A stretch of 64,000 nt of DNA from an uncultured Pelagibacteraceae bacterium (GCA_902526595.1 CABZLO010000001.1:1-64000), one strand, 5' to 3'; shown: positions 38,423 to 48,546, counted from the stretch's first letter. Translations and numbers: made by a program. Notes: generated by a model not told the origin, from the sequence alone.

Positions 38423-39589
38423 ATGAAGTTTGGATATTTTTGTAACACAACTAACTGGGATCAAAAACCCTATAAACAGTTACTAGATGAAACAAAAGAG
38501 ATAACAACTTATTGTGATAAAAATAATTGGGACTCTATTTGGTATACCGAGCATCATTTTAATCACGAAGGTATGGAGTCGTGCACTAATCCATTAATGA
38601 TGGGTGTTGATGCAGCTGCTAGAACTAAACAAATAAAAATTGGACAAGCATGCAATGTTATTACTTTTCATAACCCTTTAAGACTGGCTGAAGACATTGC
38701 TTTATTAGATCAATTATCAAATGGAAGAGCTCTAGTTGGTATTGGAAGAGGAATTTATGGAAGAGAGGCAATGAATTTAAATAAAGAAGCCGATCTAAAG
38801 GACCAAGCAAAAAATTTTAGACTGTTTGAAGAGTCTCTTACAATAATGAAAAAAGCATGGACAGAGGAATTTTTTAGTCATAAAGGTGAATTCTATACTT
38901 ATCCATCACCAAATTTTGTTTGGCAACACGACATGAGTCCTCCAAACAAAGAATTTGTAGACATTGAAACAAATGAGATGAAAAAAATAAGTGTGGTTCC
39001 AAAACCTAAACAAAACCCACACCCACCAATTTGGCAAGTAGTAGATGGTGCAAGATCAATTGAATGGGCTGCACAAAATGGTTTGAACACTATTATGTGG
39101 ATACCTACTGTTAAAGCTCTTAAAAAAAGATTTGAGATATTCAGAGATGCAAAGTCAAAAGCAGAGAACAGAGAAGTTCCTTTAGGTGAAGGTATATCTT
39201 TAGTTAGAGATATGTTTGTTGCAGAAACAATGGAAGAAGCAGAAAAATTAGCAGGTGAACATATTATAAATTATATGAGATGGGTCTGTCATTGGCGAGG
39301 GTTGGGCAATCATATGGACCCAGGTGAAGAATTGCCAGAAACAAAACATAAATTAGATTTATTAAATTATGAATTTTTACATAAAAGAAATTTATTGTTT
39401 GGTACTCCAGAGTATGTTGTTAATAAAATTAATGAACTAAAATCAGAGTTGAATTTACAAAATCTACAAGTTTGGTCTAACTTTCCTGGAATAGACCATG
39501 AAGCTTGTATGAGAAGCATTAAATTATTTAATGATGAAGTAATTCCAAAAATAAATTTAGACAGTTCTAATATAGAAAAAGCAAGTTAA
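38423..39589 (+). CDS. LLM-class (bacterial luciferase-like) flavin-dependent oxidoreductase
   Basis: SIWYTEHHFNHEGMESCTNPLMMGVDAAARTKQIKIGQACNVITFHNPLRLAEDIALLDQLSNGRALVGIGRG; SD AAGGAGG. Confidence 0.9.
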   Translation: MKFGYFCNTTNWDQKPYKQLLDETKEITTYCDKNNWDSIWYTEHHFNHEGMESCTNPLMMGVDAAARTKQIKIGQACNVITFHNPLRLAEDIALLDQLSNGRALVGIGRGIYGREAMNLNKEADLKDQAKNFRLFEESLTIMKKAWTEEFFSHKGEFYTYPSPNFVWQHDMSPPNKEFVDIETNEMKKISVVPKPKQNPHPPIWQVVDGARSIEWAAQNGLNTIMWIPTVKALKKRFEIFRDAKSKAENREVPLGEGISLVRDMFVAETMEEAEKLAGEHIINYMRWVCHWRGLGNHMDPGEELPETKHKLDLLNYEFLHKRNLLFGTPEYVVNKINELKSELNLQNLQVWSNFPGIDHEACMRSIKLFNDEVIPKINLDSSNIEKAS

Positions 39590-40173
39590 TGAATTTAGAA
39601 ATAAGAAAGTTTACTAAATTTGTAGACAAAACTTTAATTGAGGGTGGAAAAAAAGCTAAGGAGCCAGTTTTATTAGTTTCTGTAGCTGCAGTATTTAAAA
39701 ATCCATGGCACGGGCAAGGATTTGTTGAAGACCTTAGACCAACTATTTTAGATTTAGCTCCTAAACTTGGAGATATGCTTGTGCCTGAATTGATTAAAGA
39801 GATGGGTTCACCTGATAAAATTCTTGCATATGGAAAAGCTGGAATTGTTGGATTAAATGGAGAGATAGAGCACGCATCAGCATTTATACACACTTTAAGA
39901 TTTGGGAATAAATTTAGAGATGCTGTAGGTGGTACATCTTATTTAAGTTTTACAAATACGAGAGGGCCAGCAGGCTCAAAAATATTAATTCCAATGATGC
40001 ACAAAACAGACTCTGGTTTAAGACCATACTATTTAACTCATGAGTTCACAATTCATGATGCACCATTTGATGACGAAGTTGTAATAGCTATAGGAGGTGC
40101 TTCAAGTGGAAGAGCTCATGCAAGAACAGGTGATAGATATCAAGATATGAAAGAGATGGGCATTAAAAATTAA
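39589..40173 (+). CDS. Amino acid synthesis (AA_synth, PF06684-like) family protein
   Basis: EIRKFTKFVDKTLIEGGKKA…VAAVFKNPWHGQGFVEDL…YGKAGIVGLNGEIEHASAFIHT. Confidence 0.75.
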   Translation: MNLEIRKFTKFVDKTLIEGGKKAKEPVLLVSVAAVFKNPWHGQGFVEDLRPTILDLAPKLGDMLVPELIKEMGSPDKILAYGKAGIVGLNGEIEHASAFIHTLRFGNKFRDAVGGTSYLSFTNTRGPAGSKILIPMMHKTDSGLRPYYLTHEFTIHDAPFDDEVVIAIGGASSGRAHARTGDRYQDMKEMGIKN

Positions 40174-40176
40174 AAA

Positions 40177-40962
40177 ATGCTTTATAATTTTGATAGAAAT
40201 CAAAATCATTATTATTTTAATAATAAAAATTCAGTTCCAATAATTTTTATACACGGACTTGGATTAAATCAATCAATGTGGAAACCCCAAATTGATTTTT
40301 TTAAAAATAAATCTTTTGTAACATATGATCTTTTAGGGCATGGCAAGACACCTTTTAGTGAAAATATACTAACAATGAAAAAACTTGCTGGCCAATTATT
40401 AGTTTTGATTGAGAATTTGAAAATAGATAAATTTCATTTAATTGGTTTTTCTATCGGAGCATTAGTTTCAATTGAGTTTGCTACAAACTATGAAAAATAT
40501 TTAAACTCTTTGACTTTAATTTCTACAACTTATAAAAGGTCAAACGATGAAAGGCAAAAAGTAATTGATAGGGTAAATTTAGTAAAAAAAAATATGCCTA
40601 TTTCCCAAATGGCTATGAAAAGATGGTTCTCTGATGACTATATTAAAAAAAATCCTGATCTATATGAAGAATTCCTAATAACTCTCAACAAAGAGGGAGT
40701 TGACCAAGAGAATTTTATTAAAGCTTACGAATTATTTGCAAATTATCAAGATAGCCCAGAAAAAATAAAAAAAATAAAAACTAATACCTTAATAATTGCA
40801 GGTTCAGAAGATACAGGGTCTACTCCAAATATGTCTAAAAATTTAAATAAAGATATTCAAAATTCACAATATTTAGAAATTAAAAATGGGAAACACTTCA
40901 CTACTATTGAATATGCCGACGAAGTAAATAATGCAATAATGGAACATTTAAATGATGCCTGA
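40177..40962 (+). CDS. Alpha/beta hydrolase
   Basis: IIFIHGLGLNQSMW, nucleophile elbow LIGFSIGALVS, C-terminal GKHFTTIEYADEV. Confidence 0.85.
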   Translation: MLYNFDRNQNHYYFNNKNSVPIIFIHGLGLNQSMWKPQIDFFKNKSFVTYDLLGHGKTPFSENILTMKKLAGQLLVLIENLKIDKFHLIGFSIGALVSIEFATNYEKYLNSLTLISTTYKRSNDERQKVIDRVNLVKKNMPISQMAMKRWFSDDYIKKNPDLYEEFLITLNKEGVDQENFIKAYELFANYQDSPEKIKKIKTNTLIIAGSEDTGSTPNMSKNLNKDIQNSQYLEIKNGKHFTTIEYADEVNNAIMEHLNDA

Positions 40963-42436
40963 ACTTAAAAAATATAAAATGTTTATTGATGGAGAGTGGG
41001 TAGACTCTGAAAGTAAAAAAACTTTTGAGACTTTAAACCCTGAAAACAATGAACCATGGGCAGTTGCGCCTGAAGCAAGCGCAAAGGATGTTGACAGAGC
41101 TGTTAAAGCTGCACAAAAAGCTTTTGAAGGTGAATGGCCAAAATTGCTTCCAAGAGATAGAGCTAAATTTTTAAGAGCAATTGCTGATCAGTTAAGAAAA
41201 AATGCAGAGATGCTGGGTGAAATAGAAACAATTGATACAGGAAAACTTTTTAGGGAAACAAAACAGCAAGCAACTTACATTGCAGAGTACTATGATTATT
41301 ATGCAGGATTAGCTGATAAAGTTGAAGGTTCAGTTCTTCCAATAGATAAACCCAATGTGCAAGCGATAACAACAAGAATACCTATTGGAGTTGTTGCCGC
41401 AATTATTCCGTGGAACTCTCAAATGTTTTTAACAGCAACTAAATTAGCACCAGCTCTAGCAATGGGAAATACTGTAGTTATAAAATCTTCAGAGCTAGCG
41501 CCTGCAGTCTTATTTGAATTTGCGAAGCTTGTAGAGAAAACTGGAATACCTAAAGGAGTAGTTAATGTCATTACAGGTTTTGGTGATCCATGTGGTAAAA
41601 CTTTAACAACACATAATCTTGTAGAGAAAATTGCTTTTACAGGAGGACCCGAAACTGCGAGACGTATAATTAAAAATTCAGCTGAAAATCTCTCAGAAGT
41701 AAGTTTAGAGCTTGGAGGAAAAAGTCCAGTTGCTGTATTTGATGATGCTGAACAAGAAAATGCAATTAATGGAATTACTGCTGGAATATTTGGTGCGAGT
41801 GGACAAAGTTGCATTGCAGGTTCAAGACTTTATATCCAAAAAGGAATTTATAATGAATTTCTAGATAAACTTTCTAGCAGAGCCTCCAAAATAAAAATAG
41901 GGGCTCCAATGGATCTAGATACAGAGATGGGTCCTTTAAGTAGTTTTAAACAATTAGAAACAATTGAAAAAAATATAAAAGATACAATTGATCAAGGTGG
42001 AAAGATTAAATGTGGTGGTAAAAGAGACTCATTTTCTAACAAAGGATATTACTTCCCACCAACAATTATTGAATGTGATAATCATAATCTGCCTACTGCA
42101 GAAAATGAATTATTTGGGCCTGTATTGTCAGTAATGAAATTTGATACTGAGGATGAAGTAATTAGTAAAATGAACGATAATCAATATGGTTTATCATCTG
42201 GCGTTTACACAAGTAATTTATCCAGAGGCATGCGAGTTTCCAAAGCAATAAGAGCTGGAATTACTTTTGTAAATACTTATAGACTAATTTCACCTTCGGC
42301 TCCATTTGGAGGTATCAAAGATAGTGGCTACGGCAAAGAAGCTGGGGTAGATTCTATTAAAGATTATACAAGAGTAAAAACAACCTGGTTTTATACATCT
42401 GATGAACCTTCATTAGATCCATTCTCAATTAGATAA
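40952..42436 (+). CDS. Aldehyde dehydrogenase family protein
   Basis: IPWNSQMFLTATKLAPALAMGNTVVIKSSELAP; SLELGGKSPVAVF; GASGQSCIAGSRLYI. Confidence 0.92.
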   Translation: MMPELKKYKMFIDGEWVDSESKKTFETLNPENNEPWAVAPEASAKDVDRAVKAAQKAFEGEWPKLLPRDRAKFLRAIADQLRKNAEMLGEIETIDTGKLFRETKQQATYIAEYYDYYAGLADKVEGSVLPIDKPNVQAITTRIPIGVVAAIIPWNSQMFLTATKLAPALAMGNTVVIKSSELAPAVLFEFAKLVEKTGIPKGVVNVITGFGDPCGKTLTTHNLVEKIAFTGGPETARRIIKNSAENLSEVSLELGGKSPVAVFDDAEQENAINGITAGIFGASGQSCIAGSRLYIQKGIYNEFLDKLSSRASKIKIGAPMDLDTEMGPLSSFKQLETIEKNIKDTIDQGGKIKCGGKRDSFSNKGYYFPPTIIECDNHNLPTAENELFGPVLSVMKFDTEDEVISKMNDNQYGLSSGVYTSNLSRGMRVSKAIRAGITFVNTYRLISPSAPFGGIKDSGYGKEAGVDSIKDYTRVKTTWFYTSDEPSLDPFSIR

Positions 42437-42548
42437 ATCATTTTCCTGCGATAAACTGCTTTAAAATATGATAATTTAGTCATTGAATATTCAAATTATT
42501 CATAATTAAATTAGTTTTTATAAATTGTTAACAATATAGAGGAAGATA

Positions 42549-43739
42549 ATGAGAAAACTATTTATCGCTGTATTTATGTTTGTTTCAAGTTTTGGTTCAA
42601 ATGTAATGGCAGACGGACATGCTATCAAGATGGGGATTATCTTAGGATTCACAGGTCCTATTGAGTCTCTTACACCAGCAATGGCAGCATCAGCAGAGCT
42701 TGCATTCAAAGAAGCTTCTGACTCGGGTTCGCTATTAGGTGGAAAAAAAATTGATCCTGTAAGAGCAGATTCAACTTGTGTAGACTCAGCGGCAGCAACA
42801 GCAGCAGCTGAAGGAATTATTTCACAAGGTGTAGCAGCTATTATGGGAGCTGATTGTTCAGGTGTAACAGGTGCTATTGCATCAAACGTTGCTGTACCAA
42901 ACGGTGTAGTAATGATTTCACCTTCAGCAACATCTCCAGGATTAACAACTCTAGATGACAATGGATACTTCTTTAGAACTGCTCCATCTGATGCTAGAGG
43001 TGGTCAAATCCTTGCAGATATCACAAAAGATAGAAAAGTTAAAAGTGTAGCTATTACATATACAAATAATGACTATGGAAAAGGCTTGGCTGATGTATAC
43101 GAAGCAGCGGTAAAAGCTCATGGTATTAAAGTAACAACGGTAACTGCACACGAAGACGGTAAAGCTGACTATTCATCAGAAGTTGCAACACTTGCTTCAG
43201 CTGGTGGAGATGCTGTAGCTGTAATTGGATATCTTGACCAAGGTGGAAAAGGAATTATCCAAGCGTCTCTAGACTCTGGTGCATTTGATAAATTTATTTT
43301 ATCTGATGGTATGATCGGTCAATCTTTGGTTGATGCATTTGGAAAAGATTTAAGTAAATCATTTGGATCTATGCCTGGTTCTACTGGAAAAGGTGCTGGT
43401 GTTTTTGCTGATGTCGCAAAAGCAAGTGGTATAGACTCTTCTGGACCTTACACAGGTGAGTCATACGATGCAGCAGCTTTAATCGTTTTAGCTATGCAAG
43501 CTGGAAATTCAGCTGACAGAGGTTCTATTGCAAAAAATGTAATGGACGTAGCTAATGCACCAGGAACTAAAATTTATCCAGGTGAGCTAAAAAAAGGTTT
43601 AGATTTACTTGCTAAAGGTAAAAAGATTAATTACGAAGGTGCAACCGGAGTAACTTTTACTGCAGTTGGTGAAGCTGAAGGTTCTTTTTTAGAACAAGAA
43701 ATTAAAGGTGGAAAATTTAAAACTAAAAAACAAAGATAA
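42549..43739 (+). CDS. LIV-type (periplasmic-binding fold I) substrate-binding protein
   Basis: Signal peptide; IKMGIILGFTGPIESLTPAMAASAELAFKEA; IMGADCSGVTGAIASNVAVPNGVVMISPSATSPGLT. Confidence 0.85.
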   Translation: MRKLFIAVFMFVSSFGSNVMADGHAIKMGIILGFTGPIESLTPAMAASAELAFKEASDSGSLLGGKKIDPVRADSTCVDSAAATAAAEGIISQGVAAIMGADCSGVTGAIASNVAVPNGVVMISPSATSPGLTTLDDNGYFFRTAPSDARGGQILADITKDRKVKSVAITYTNNDYGKGLADVYEAAVKAHGIKVTTVTAHEDGKADYSSEVATLASAGGDAVAVIGYLDQGGKGIIQASLDSGAFDKFILSDGMIGQSLVDAFGKDLSKSFGSMPGSTGKGAGVFADVAKASGIDSSGPYTGESYDAAALIVLAMQAGNSADRGSIAKNVMDVANAPGTKIYPGELKKGLDLLAKGKKINYEGATGVTFTAVGEAEGSFLEQEIKGGKFKTKKQR

Positions 43740-43756
43740 TTTTTACCAACATAAAA

Positions 43757-43787
43757 CCCCAGTAGCGAGAGTTATTGGGGTTTTTTT
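43757..43787 (+). terminator. Rho-independent terminator, probably bidirectional
   Basis: CCCCAGTA-GCGAGAGT-TATTGGGG + T7; the opposite strand has CCCCAATA...TGGGG + T4. Confidence 0.85.
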
Positions 43788-43789
43788 AT

Positions 43790-43858
43790 TTAAAACATAT
43801 ACTTGTCTGCCATGTACATGGCCCAAGCAATTGCAGCACCTAATATAATATATTTCAT
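43790..43858 (-). CDS. Candidate 22-aa membrane micro-ORF
   Basis: ATG 7 nt after the livM stop: MKYIILGAAIAWAMYMADKYMF*, ending just before the terminator. Confidence 0.4.
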   Translation of the reverse strand: MKYIILGAAIAWAMYMADKYMF

Positions 43859-43864
43859 AATAAC

Positions 43865-45235
43865 TTATTTTATTTCTATTTTTTCAGGAAGTATACCCTT
43901 TGGTCTATACCTCATTATCAACAACAAGCCTAATCCCATCATTAAAAATCTAAAGTAAGGTACACTCTCTATTAAGTGAAGTTTTAGAGAATGAGTTTCT
44001 GGCATTCCTGCAGTAAAAAAGTTTATTAAAAATAATGCAATTGGAGCAGCCTCTATCCATAAGAACCAAACTGCAAAACCACCCAATATAGCTCCAAAAT
44101 TATTTCCACTTCCTCCTACAATTACCATAACCCAAATTAAAAAAGTATATCTCATAGGTCTATAACTTCCTGGGGTAAACAACCCATCTTGAGTAACTAA
44201 CATTGCTCCAGCAATTCCAACAATTGCTGAACCTAAAATAAAAATTAATAAATGCTGTTTAACAACATTTTTTCCCATAGCATTTGCTGCCTCCTCATTA
44301 TCTCTTATAGCTCTCATCATTCTTCCCCATGGAGAGTAAAGAGCTTTTTGTGTAAGGATTAATAAAATAATTACTACTGTCAAAAATAATCCTGAATAAC
44401 AAAGTTTTACAAAGATAGACGAGCCTTCAATTACGAGTTGATTTAATGCAGCTTGTCGATCAGATAAATTAGAAATTAATTCTAATTTTCCAGAATTAAA
44501 TTTTTCTACCAAATTTATAAACCAATCTGTTGACTGAAGATCTACCTCATAAGGAGCCGGCCTTTTAAGTCCAATTACATTTTTAACACCTCTAGTTAAC
44601 CAGTCCTCATGTTTTATAATTGCTATGACAATTTCTGATATTAAAAGAGTAGCAATCGCTAAATAGTCTGCTCTTAAGCCTAAGGCTACTTTTCCAATAA
44701 TAAATGCCAAACCTCCTGCAAAAAAAGCACCAACAATCCATGAAAAAATAATTGGTAATCCAAAACCTCCTAAAAAACCAGTCTTGGCTGGGTTAACTGC
44801 TTCAATAGCTTCTATACCTGGCTCTGCTGAAAATCTTATTAATAAAATTCCTGAGATAATTATTACACCAATACTGTATGTTCTTATTTTGGATTTATTA
44901 AATCTTTTTAAAATAAATCTTATTATTAATACCATCGCTATAATAAGCCATAGAGACATCAGTATATCAAACCCTCCAGCGCTCCATGCTTCTTGAACTG
45001 GATCAACAGAAATTAAGACTGCAGCTAGTCCTCCTAAAGCTGTGTATCCCATAATTCCGAAATTTATTAATCCTGCATATCCCCATTGAATATTAGCACC
45101 CATAGTCATAACAGCAGAGATTAAACAGAGGTTAAATATAGATAATGCAATATTCCAAGATTGAAAAATTCCAACCAATATTATTAAGGCCATCATAATA
45201 CTGTATGCTGCAATTACATTTAAATTTTTTCTCAC
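43865..45235 (-). CDS. livM: LIV-type ABC permease LivM
   Basis: GLRADYLAIATLLISEIVIAIIKHEDWLTRG; RAIRDNEEAANAMGKNVVKQ; VIVGGSGNNFGAILGG. Confidence 0.85.
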   Translation of the reverse strand: MRKNLNVIAAYSIMMALIILVGIFQSWNIALSIFNLCLISAVMTMGANIQWGYAGLINFGIMGYTALGGLAAVLISVDPVQEAWSAGGFDILMSLWLIIAMVLIIRFILKRFNKSKIRTYSIGVIIISGILLIRFSAEPGIEAIEAVNPAKTGFLGGFGLPIIFSWIVGAFFAGGLAFIIGKVALGLRADYLAIATLLISEIVIAIIKHEDWLTRGVKNVIGLKRPAPYEVDLQSTDWFINLVEKFNSGKLELISNLSDRQAALNQLVIEGSSIFVKLCYSGLFLTVVIILLILTQKALYSPWGRMMRAIRDNEEAANAMGKNVVKQHLLIFILGSAIVGIAGAMLVTQDGLFTPGSYRPMRYTFLIWVMVIVGGSGNNFGAILGGFAVWFLWIEAAPIALFLINFFTAGMPETHSLKLHLIESVPYFRFLMMGLGLLLIMRYRPKGILPEKIEIK

Positions 45236-46242
45236 AATACTTTTCCTTTGAATATTCCTGATGGTCTATAAAGCAATACTATTACAAGTATTGAAAATGA
45301 AACCGCAAATTTATAATCTGTTGATAAAAGCTGTACTAAACTCTCAGGTTCCATGCTTTCAGGCAGTATGTACATAAAAAACTTTTTATATGCATATGTT
45401 AAAAATATTTCAGAAAAAGCAATTACATATCCCCCTAAAAATGCACCAAATGGATTTCCAATTCCACCTACAATAGCAGCTGCGAATATAGGAAGCATGT
45501 TATTAAAATAAGTGAACGGTTTGAAGCTTTTATCTAAACCGTATAACGCCCCTCCAATAGTTGCTAATATTCCAGCGATTATCCAAGTTATTATTACAAT
45601 TTTTTTAGGGTCTATTCCTGAAAGTAAAGCTAAGTCCTCATTATCTGAATAGGCTTTCATACTTTTACCTGTTTTAGTTTTATTTAAAAACCAAAACAGC
45701 AAAGATACTAATATAATTGTAACTAGCACTGTGATTACCTGTGTTGATTTCAAAGCAAGCCCCTCATTAAATCCAGTCATCTCTTTAAACTCTCTAGCTT
45801 TAATTATAAATTTTTCGCCATCAAAAAATCTTTGATCTGAAGGACCAATAATAATTCTAACCACTGCTTGGGTAACAAACATTACTCCAATACTAACCAT
45901 AGCCAATTGAACAGGAGGACTTTTGTTTGCTCTATAATATTTGAAAACAAACTTATCTATACTTAGCATGTAAAGGATCATAAAAAAAATTGCAAATGGA
46001 ATTGCTAATAAAGCTGTAGGCAAAACTCCTAAAGAAATCCCAAGTGATTGAAAATACCAAGTAAATAGAATTGTAACCATTGTTCCAAAAGACATCATGT
46101 CTCCAGTTGCAAAATTAGCAAATCTCAAAATTCCATAAATTAGTGTAACAAATATTGCCCCTAAAGCTAATTGTGAACCATATGTTAAGGCTGGAATAAA
46201 AATATAATTTAGTAAAAGAATTAACGCATTAAGAAAGTCCAT
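45232..46242 (-). CDS. livH: LIV-type ABC permease LivH
   Basis: LALGAIFVTLIYGILRFANFATGDMM; AIVGGIGNPFGAFLGGYVIA. Confidence 0.88.
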   Translation of the reverse strand: MDFLNALILLLNYIFIPALTYGSQLALGAIFVTLIYGILRFANFATGDMMSFGTMVTILFTWYFQSLGISLGVLPTALLAIPFAIFFMILYMLSIDKFVFKYYRANKSPPVQLAMVSIGVMFVTQAVVRIIIGPSDQRFFDGEKFIIKAREFKEMTGFNEGLALKSTQVITVLVTIILVSLLFWFLNKTKTGKSMKAYSDNEDLALLSGIDPKKIVIITWIIAGILATIGGALYGLDKSFKPFTYFNNMLPIFAAAIVGGIGNPFGAFLGGYVIAFSEIFLTYAYKKFFMYILPESMEPESLVQLLSTDYKFAVSFSILVIVLLYRPSGIFKGKVL

Positions 46243-46243
46243 A

Positions 46244-46951
46244 TCAACCTCCTAAAAAAGAGCTTCTAACTCTTTTGTCGTTTAATAATTCTTTTCCAGT
46301 TCCTGAATAACGATTTTCTCCAGTTACTAAAATATATCCCCTATCAGATATACTCAAAGCTTGTTTAGCATTTTGCTCAACCATTAAGATTGCAACATTG
46401 GTTTTTTTAACTTTAACAATATGATCAAAAAGCTCATCCATAACTATAGGTGAAACACCTGCAGTTGGTTCATCTAACATCAAAACTGTTGGTTTGATCA
46501 TTAAGGCTCTTCCTAATGCAACTTGTTGTCTTTGTCCGCCAGATAGTTCTCCAACCATTTGATCTCTTTTTTCTCTTAAAACAGGAAACAATTCATAAAT
46601 TTCATTAATTATATTTTTTATTTCATTACTTAAAAGAAAAGCTCCCATTTCTAAATTTTCTTCAACAGTCATACCTGAGAAAACGTTTTTTGTTTGTGGT
46701 ACAAAAGATATTCCCTCTTTAACTCTATCTTGTGGAGAAAGGTTTGATATATCTTTACCATCTATTTTTACTGCTCCAGATTTTAGATTTAGTAAACCAA
46801 GCATCGCTTTCATAGCTGTGGACTTTCCAGCTCCATTTGGACCTAGAATAGATACTATTTCTCCTTTATTTACTTCTACTGAACAAGAATTAATAATATC
46901 TGGACCATTTCCATAGCCTCCAGTCATTTTTAATCCCTCAAAGTAAGCCAT
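46244..46951 (-). CDS. livF: LIV-type ABC ATPase LivF
   Basis: ILGPNGAGKSTAMKAMLGL; GELSGGQRQQVALGRALM; LMLDEPTAGVSP. Confidence 0.92.
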   Translation of the reverse strand: MAYFEGLKMTGGYGNGPDIINSCSVEVNKGEIVSILGPNGAGKSTAMKAMLGLLNLKSGAVKIDGKDISNLSPQDRVKEGISFVPQTKNVFSGMTVEENLEMGAFLLSNEIKNIINEIYELFPVLREKRDQMVGELSGGQRQQVALGRALMIKPTVLMLDEPTAGVSPIVMDELFDHIVKVKKTNVAILMVEQNAKQALSISDRGYILVTGENRYSGTGKELLNDKRVRSSFLGG

Positions 46952-47739
46952 TAATTATTTTCCCTTAATTTTGATCCTCTACCAAGATAACTCTCAATCA
47001 CTTTTTCATCTTTTTTTGCTTCCTCAACTGAACCTTCAAATAGAACAGATCCCTCAGCCATTACTATTACTGGATCACATAATCTTCCAATAAAGTCCAT
47101 ATCGTGCTCTATCATACAAAATGTATAACCTTTTTCTTTATTCAACTTTTCAATAGCTGTACCTAAATCTTTAAGCAAAGTTCTGTTGACGCCAGCTCCA
47201 ACTTCATCCAATAAAACTAATTTTGCATCAACCATCATAGTTCTTCCAAGTTCAAGTAATTTTTTCTGTCCCCCAGAAAGATTTCCAGCAAGTTCATTGG
47301 ATAAATGTTCAAGATTTAAAAATTCAACCACTTCTTTTGCTTTTTCCTTGATTATACTCTCTTCTTTAGCTACCAAACCTGGTTTAAATAATGCTGTCGT
47401 TAACTTTTCACCTGATTGATTACCAGGTACCATCATTAAATTTTCTAAAACAGATAAGTTAGAAAATTCATGTGCAATTTGGAATGTTCTGAGTAATCCT
47501 TTTGAAAATAATTCAAATGAAGGTACATTTGTTATATTTTCGCTATCAAAAATTACTTCACCACCTGAGGACTTTAAATTTCCTGCAATCAGATTAAACA
47601 ATGTTGTCTTACCAGATCCATTGGGTCCAATAATTCCTGTTATAGTACCTCTTGAAACTTTTAATGAGCAATCTGAAACAGCAGCTAATCCACCAAAGTA
47701 TTTTGATAAATTTTTGATTTCTAGAATATTTTCTGACAT
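46951..47739 (-). CDS. livG: LIV-type ABC ATPase LivG
   Basis: IIGPNGSGKTTLFNLIAGN; GNLSGGQKKLLELGRTM; LLDEVGAGVNR. Confidence 0.92.
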   Translation of the reverse strand: MSENILEIKNLSKYFGGLAAVSDCSLKVSRGTITGIIGPNGSGKTTLFNLIAGNLKSSGGEVIFDSENITNVPSFELFSKGLLRTFQIAHEFSNLSVLENLMMVPGNQSGEKLTTALFKPGLVAKEESIIKEKAKEVVEFLNLEHLSNELAGNLSGGQKKLLELGRTMMVDAKLVLLDEVGAGVNRTLLKDLGTAIEKLNKEKGYTFCMIEHDMDFIGRLCDPVIVMAEGSVLFEGSVEEAKKDEKVIESYLGRGSKLRENN

Positions 47740-47744
47740 TCAGT

Positions 47745-48512
47745 CTATTTACTTAGTCTTCGATGAATGTTATTTAAAGTTTTTTCAAGTGATTTATAAA
47801 ATCCAGCTTTTGATAACTCTTTAACACCTTGCTCGTTTAAACCTTTTGGAGTTTGAGACTCTTTTACCAAAAACTTTAAATTTTCTTTTGAATTTTTAAC
47901 TGCATCTTCAGATAAGGCTAAGAATAACGACGTAATATATTTTTGAGCATTATCTCTCTTTACACCTTTTTTAACTAACCAATCAGTCATTACTCTCAAT
48001 AATTCGTAAAATGGAGCCATCATGCCAGAAGTTGTCCAAAAGTTAATTGAAGATTTTTCTTTTTTAATTTCAACAGTGGTTCCTAAATGATTAAAAAACT
48101 TCTTAACTTTAACATTTGGAGGACAAATAGGCACTGGTCCTCTTTTTAACGAGATTGGTGGCAGAGGTATTGCTCTAACTATTTTCGCTTTAACTTTTAT
48201 CACTTTTTTTAATCGTGATAATGTAATCGTAGAAATAAAACTTATAATCGTCTGTTTGGATTTGAATTTTAAGTTTTTAATAATTTTTTCACCCACGCTT
48301 GGCGTTACTGATAGGAAAACCCAATCTGATTGATCGACAATTTGCTGATTGGTTTTAGCAATTGTAATTTTCTTAAATTTTGCCTTTAAAGCGTTAGCTA
48401 TTTTTGTATTTCTTGGAGAAATTATTATTTTCTTATAGGAGATTTTAGAAGAACAAATTCCAGTAATTACTGAAGATGCTATTTTGCCGGTGCCAATAAA
48501 TCCTAAATTCAT
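47745..48512 (-). CDS. proC: Pyrroline-5-carboxylate reductase-like
   Basis: MNLGFIGTGKIASSVITGI; VRAIPLPPISLKRGPVPICPP. Confidence 0.8.
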   Translation of the reverse strand: MNLGFIGTGKIASSVITGICSSKISYKKIIISPRNTKIANALKAKFKKITIAKTNQQIVDQSDWVFLSVTPSVGEKIIKNLKFKSKQTIISFISTITLSRLKKVIKVKAKIVRAIPLPPISLKRGPVPICPPNVKVKKFFNHLGTTVEIKKEKSSINFWTTSGMMAPFYELLRVMTDWLVKKGVKRDNAQKYITSLFLALSEDAVKNSKENLKFLVKESQTPKGLNEQGVKELSKAGFYKSLEKTLNNIHRRLSK

Positions 48513-48546
48513 AAAGTTTTGATTACTTTATATTGATTATATTGAA

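Noticed and set aside
38410-38425. GGTTCGAATG resembling a tRNA T-loop
   Set aside because: No acceptor, D or anticodon stems around it; the sequence is the AAGGAGG SD plus start context of the LLM gene.
42483-42494. Perfect palindrome TTGAATATTCAA upstream of the SBP at 42549
   Set aside because: 12-bp AT-rich palindromes are expected by chance in such sequence; it may be part of a promoter (TTGAAT-N17-TTAAAT) but support is weak.
42518-42961. 147-aa Ala/Ser/Pro-rich antisense ORF across the SBP signal peptide
   Set aside because: Composition is the mirror of GCA/GCT-rich codons of the SBP; no RBS; likely artefact.
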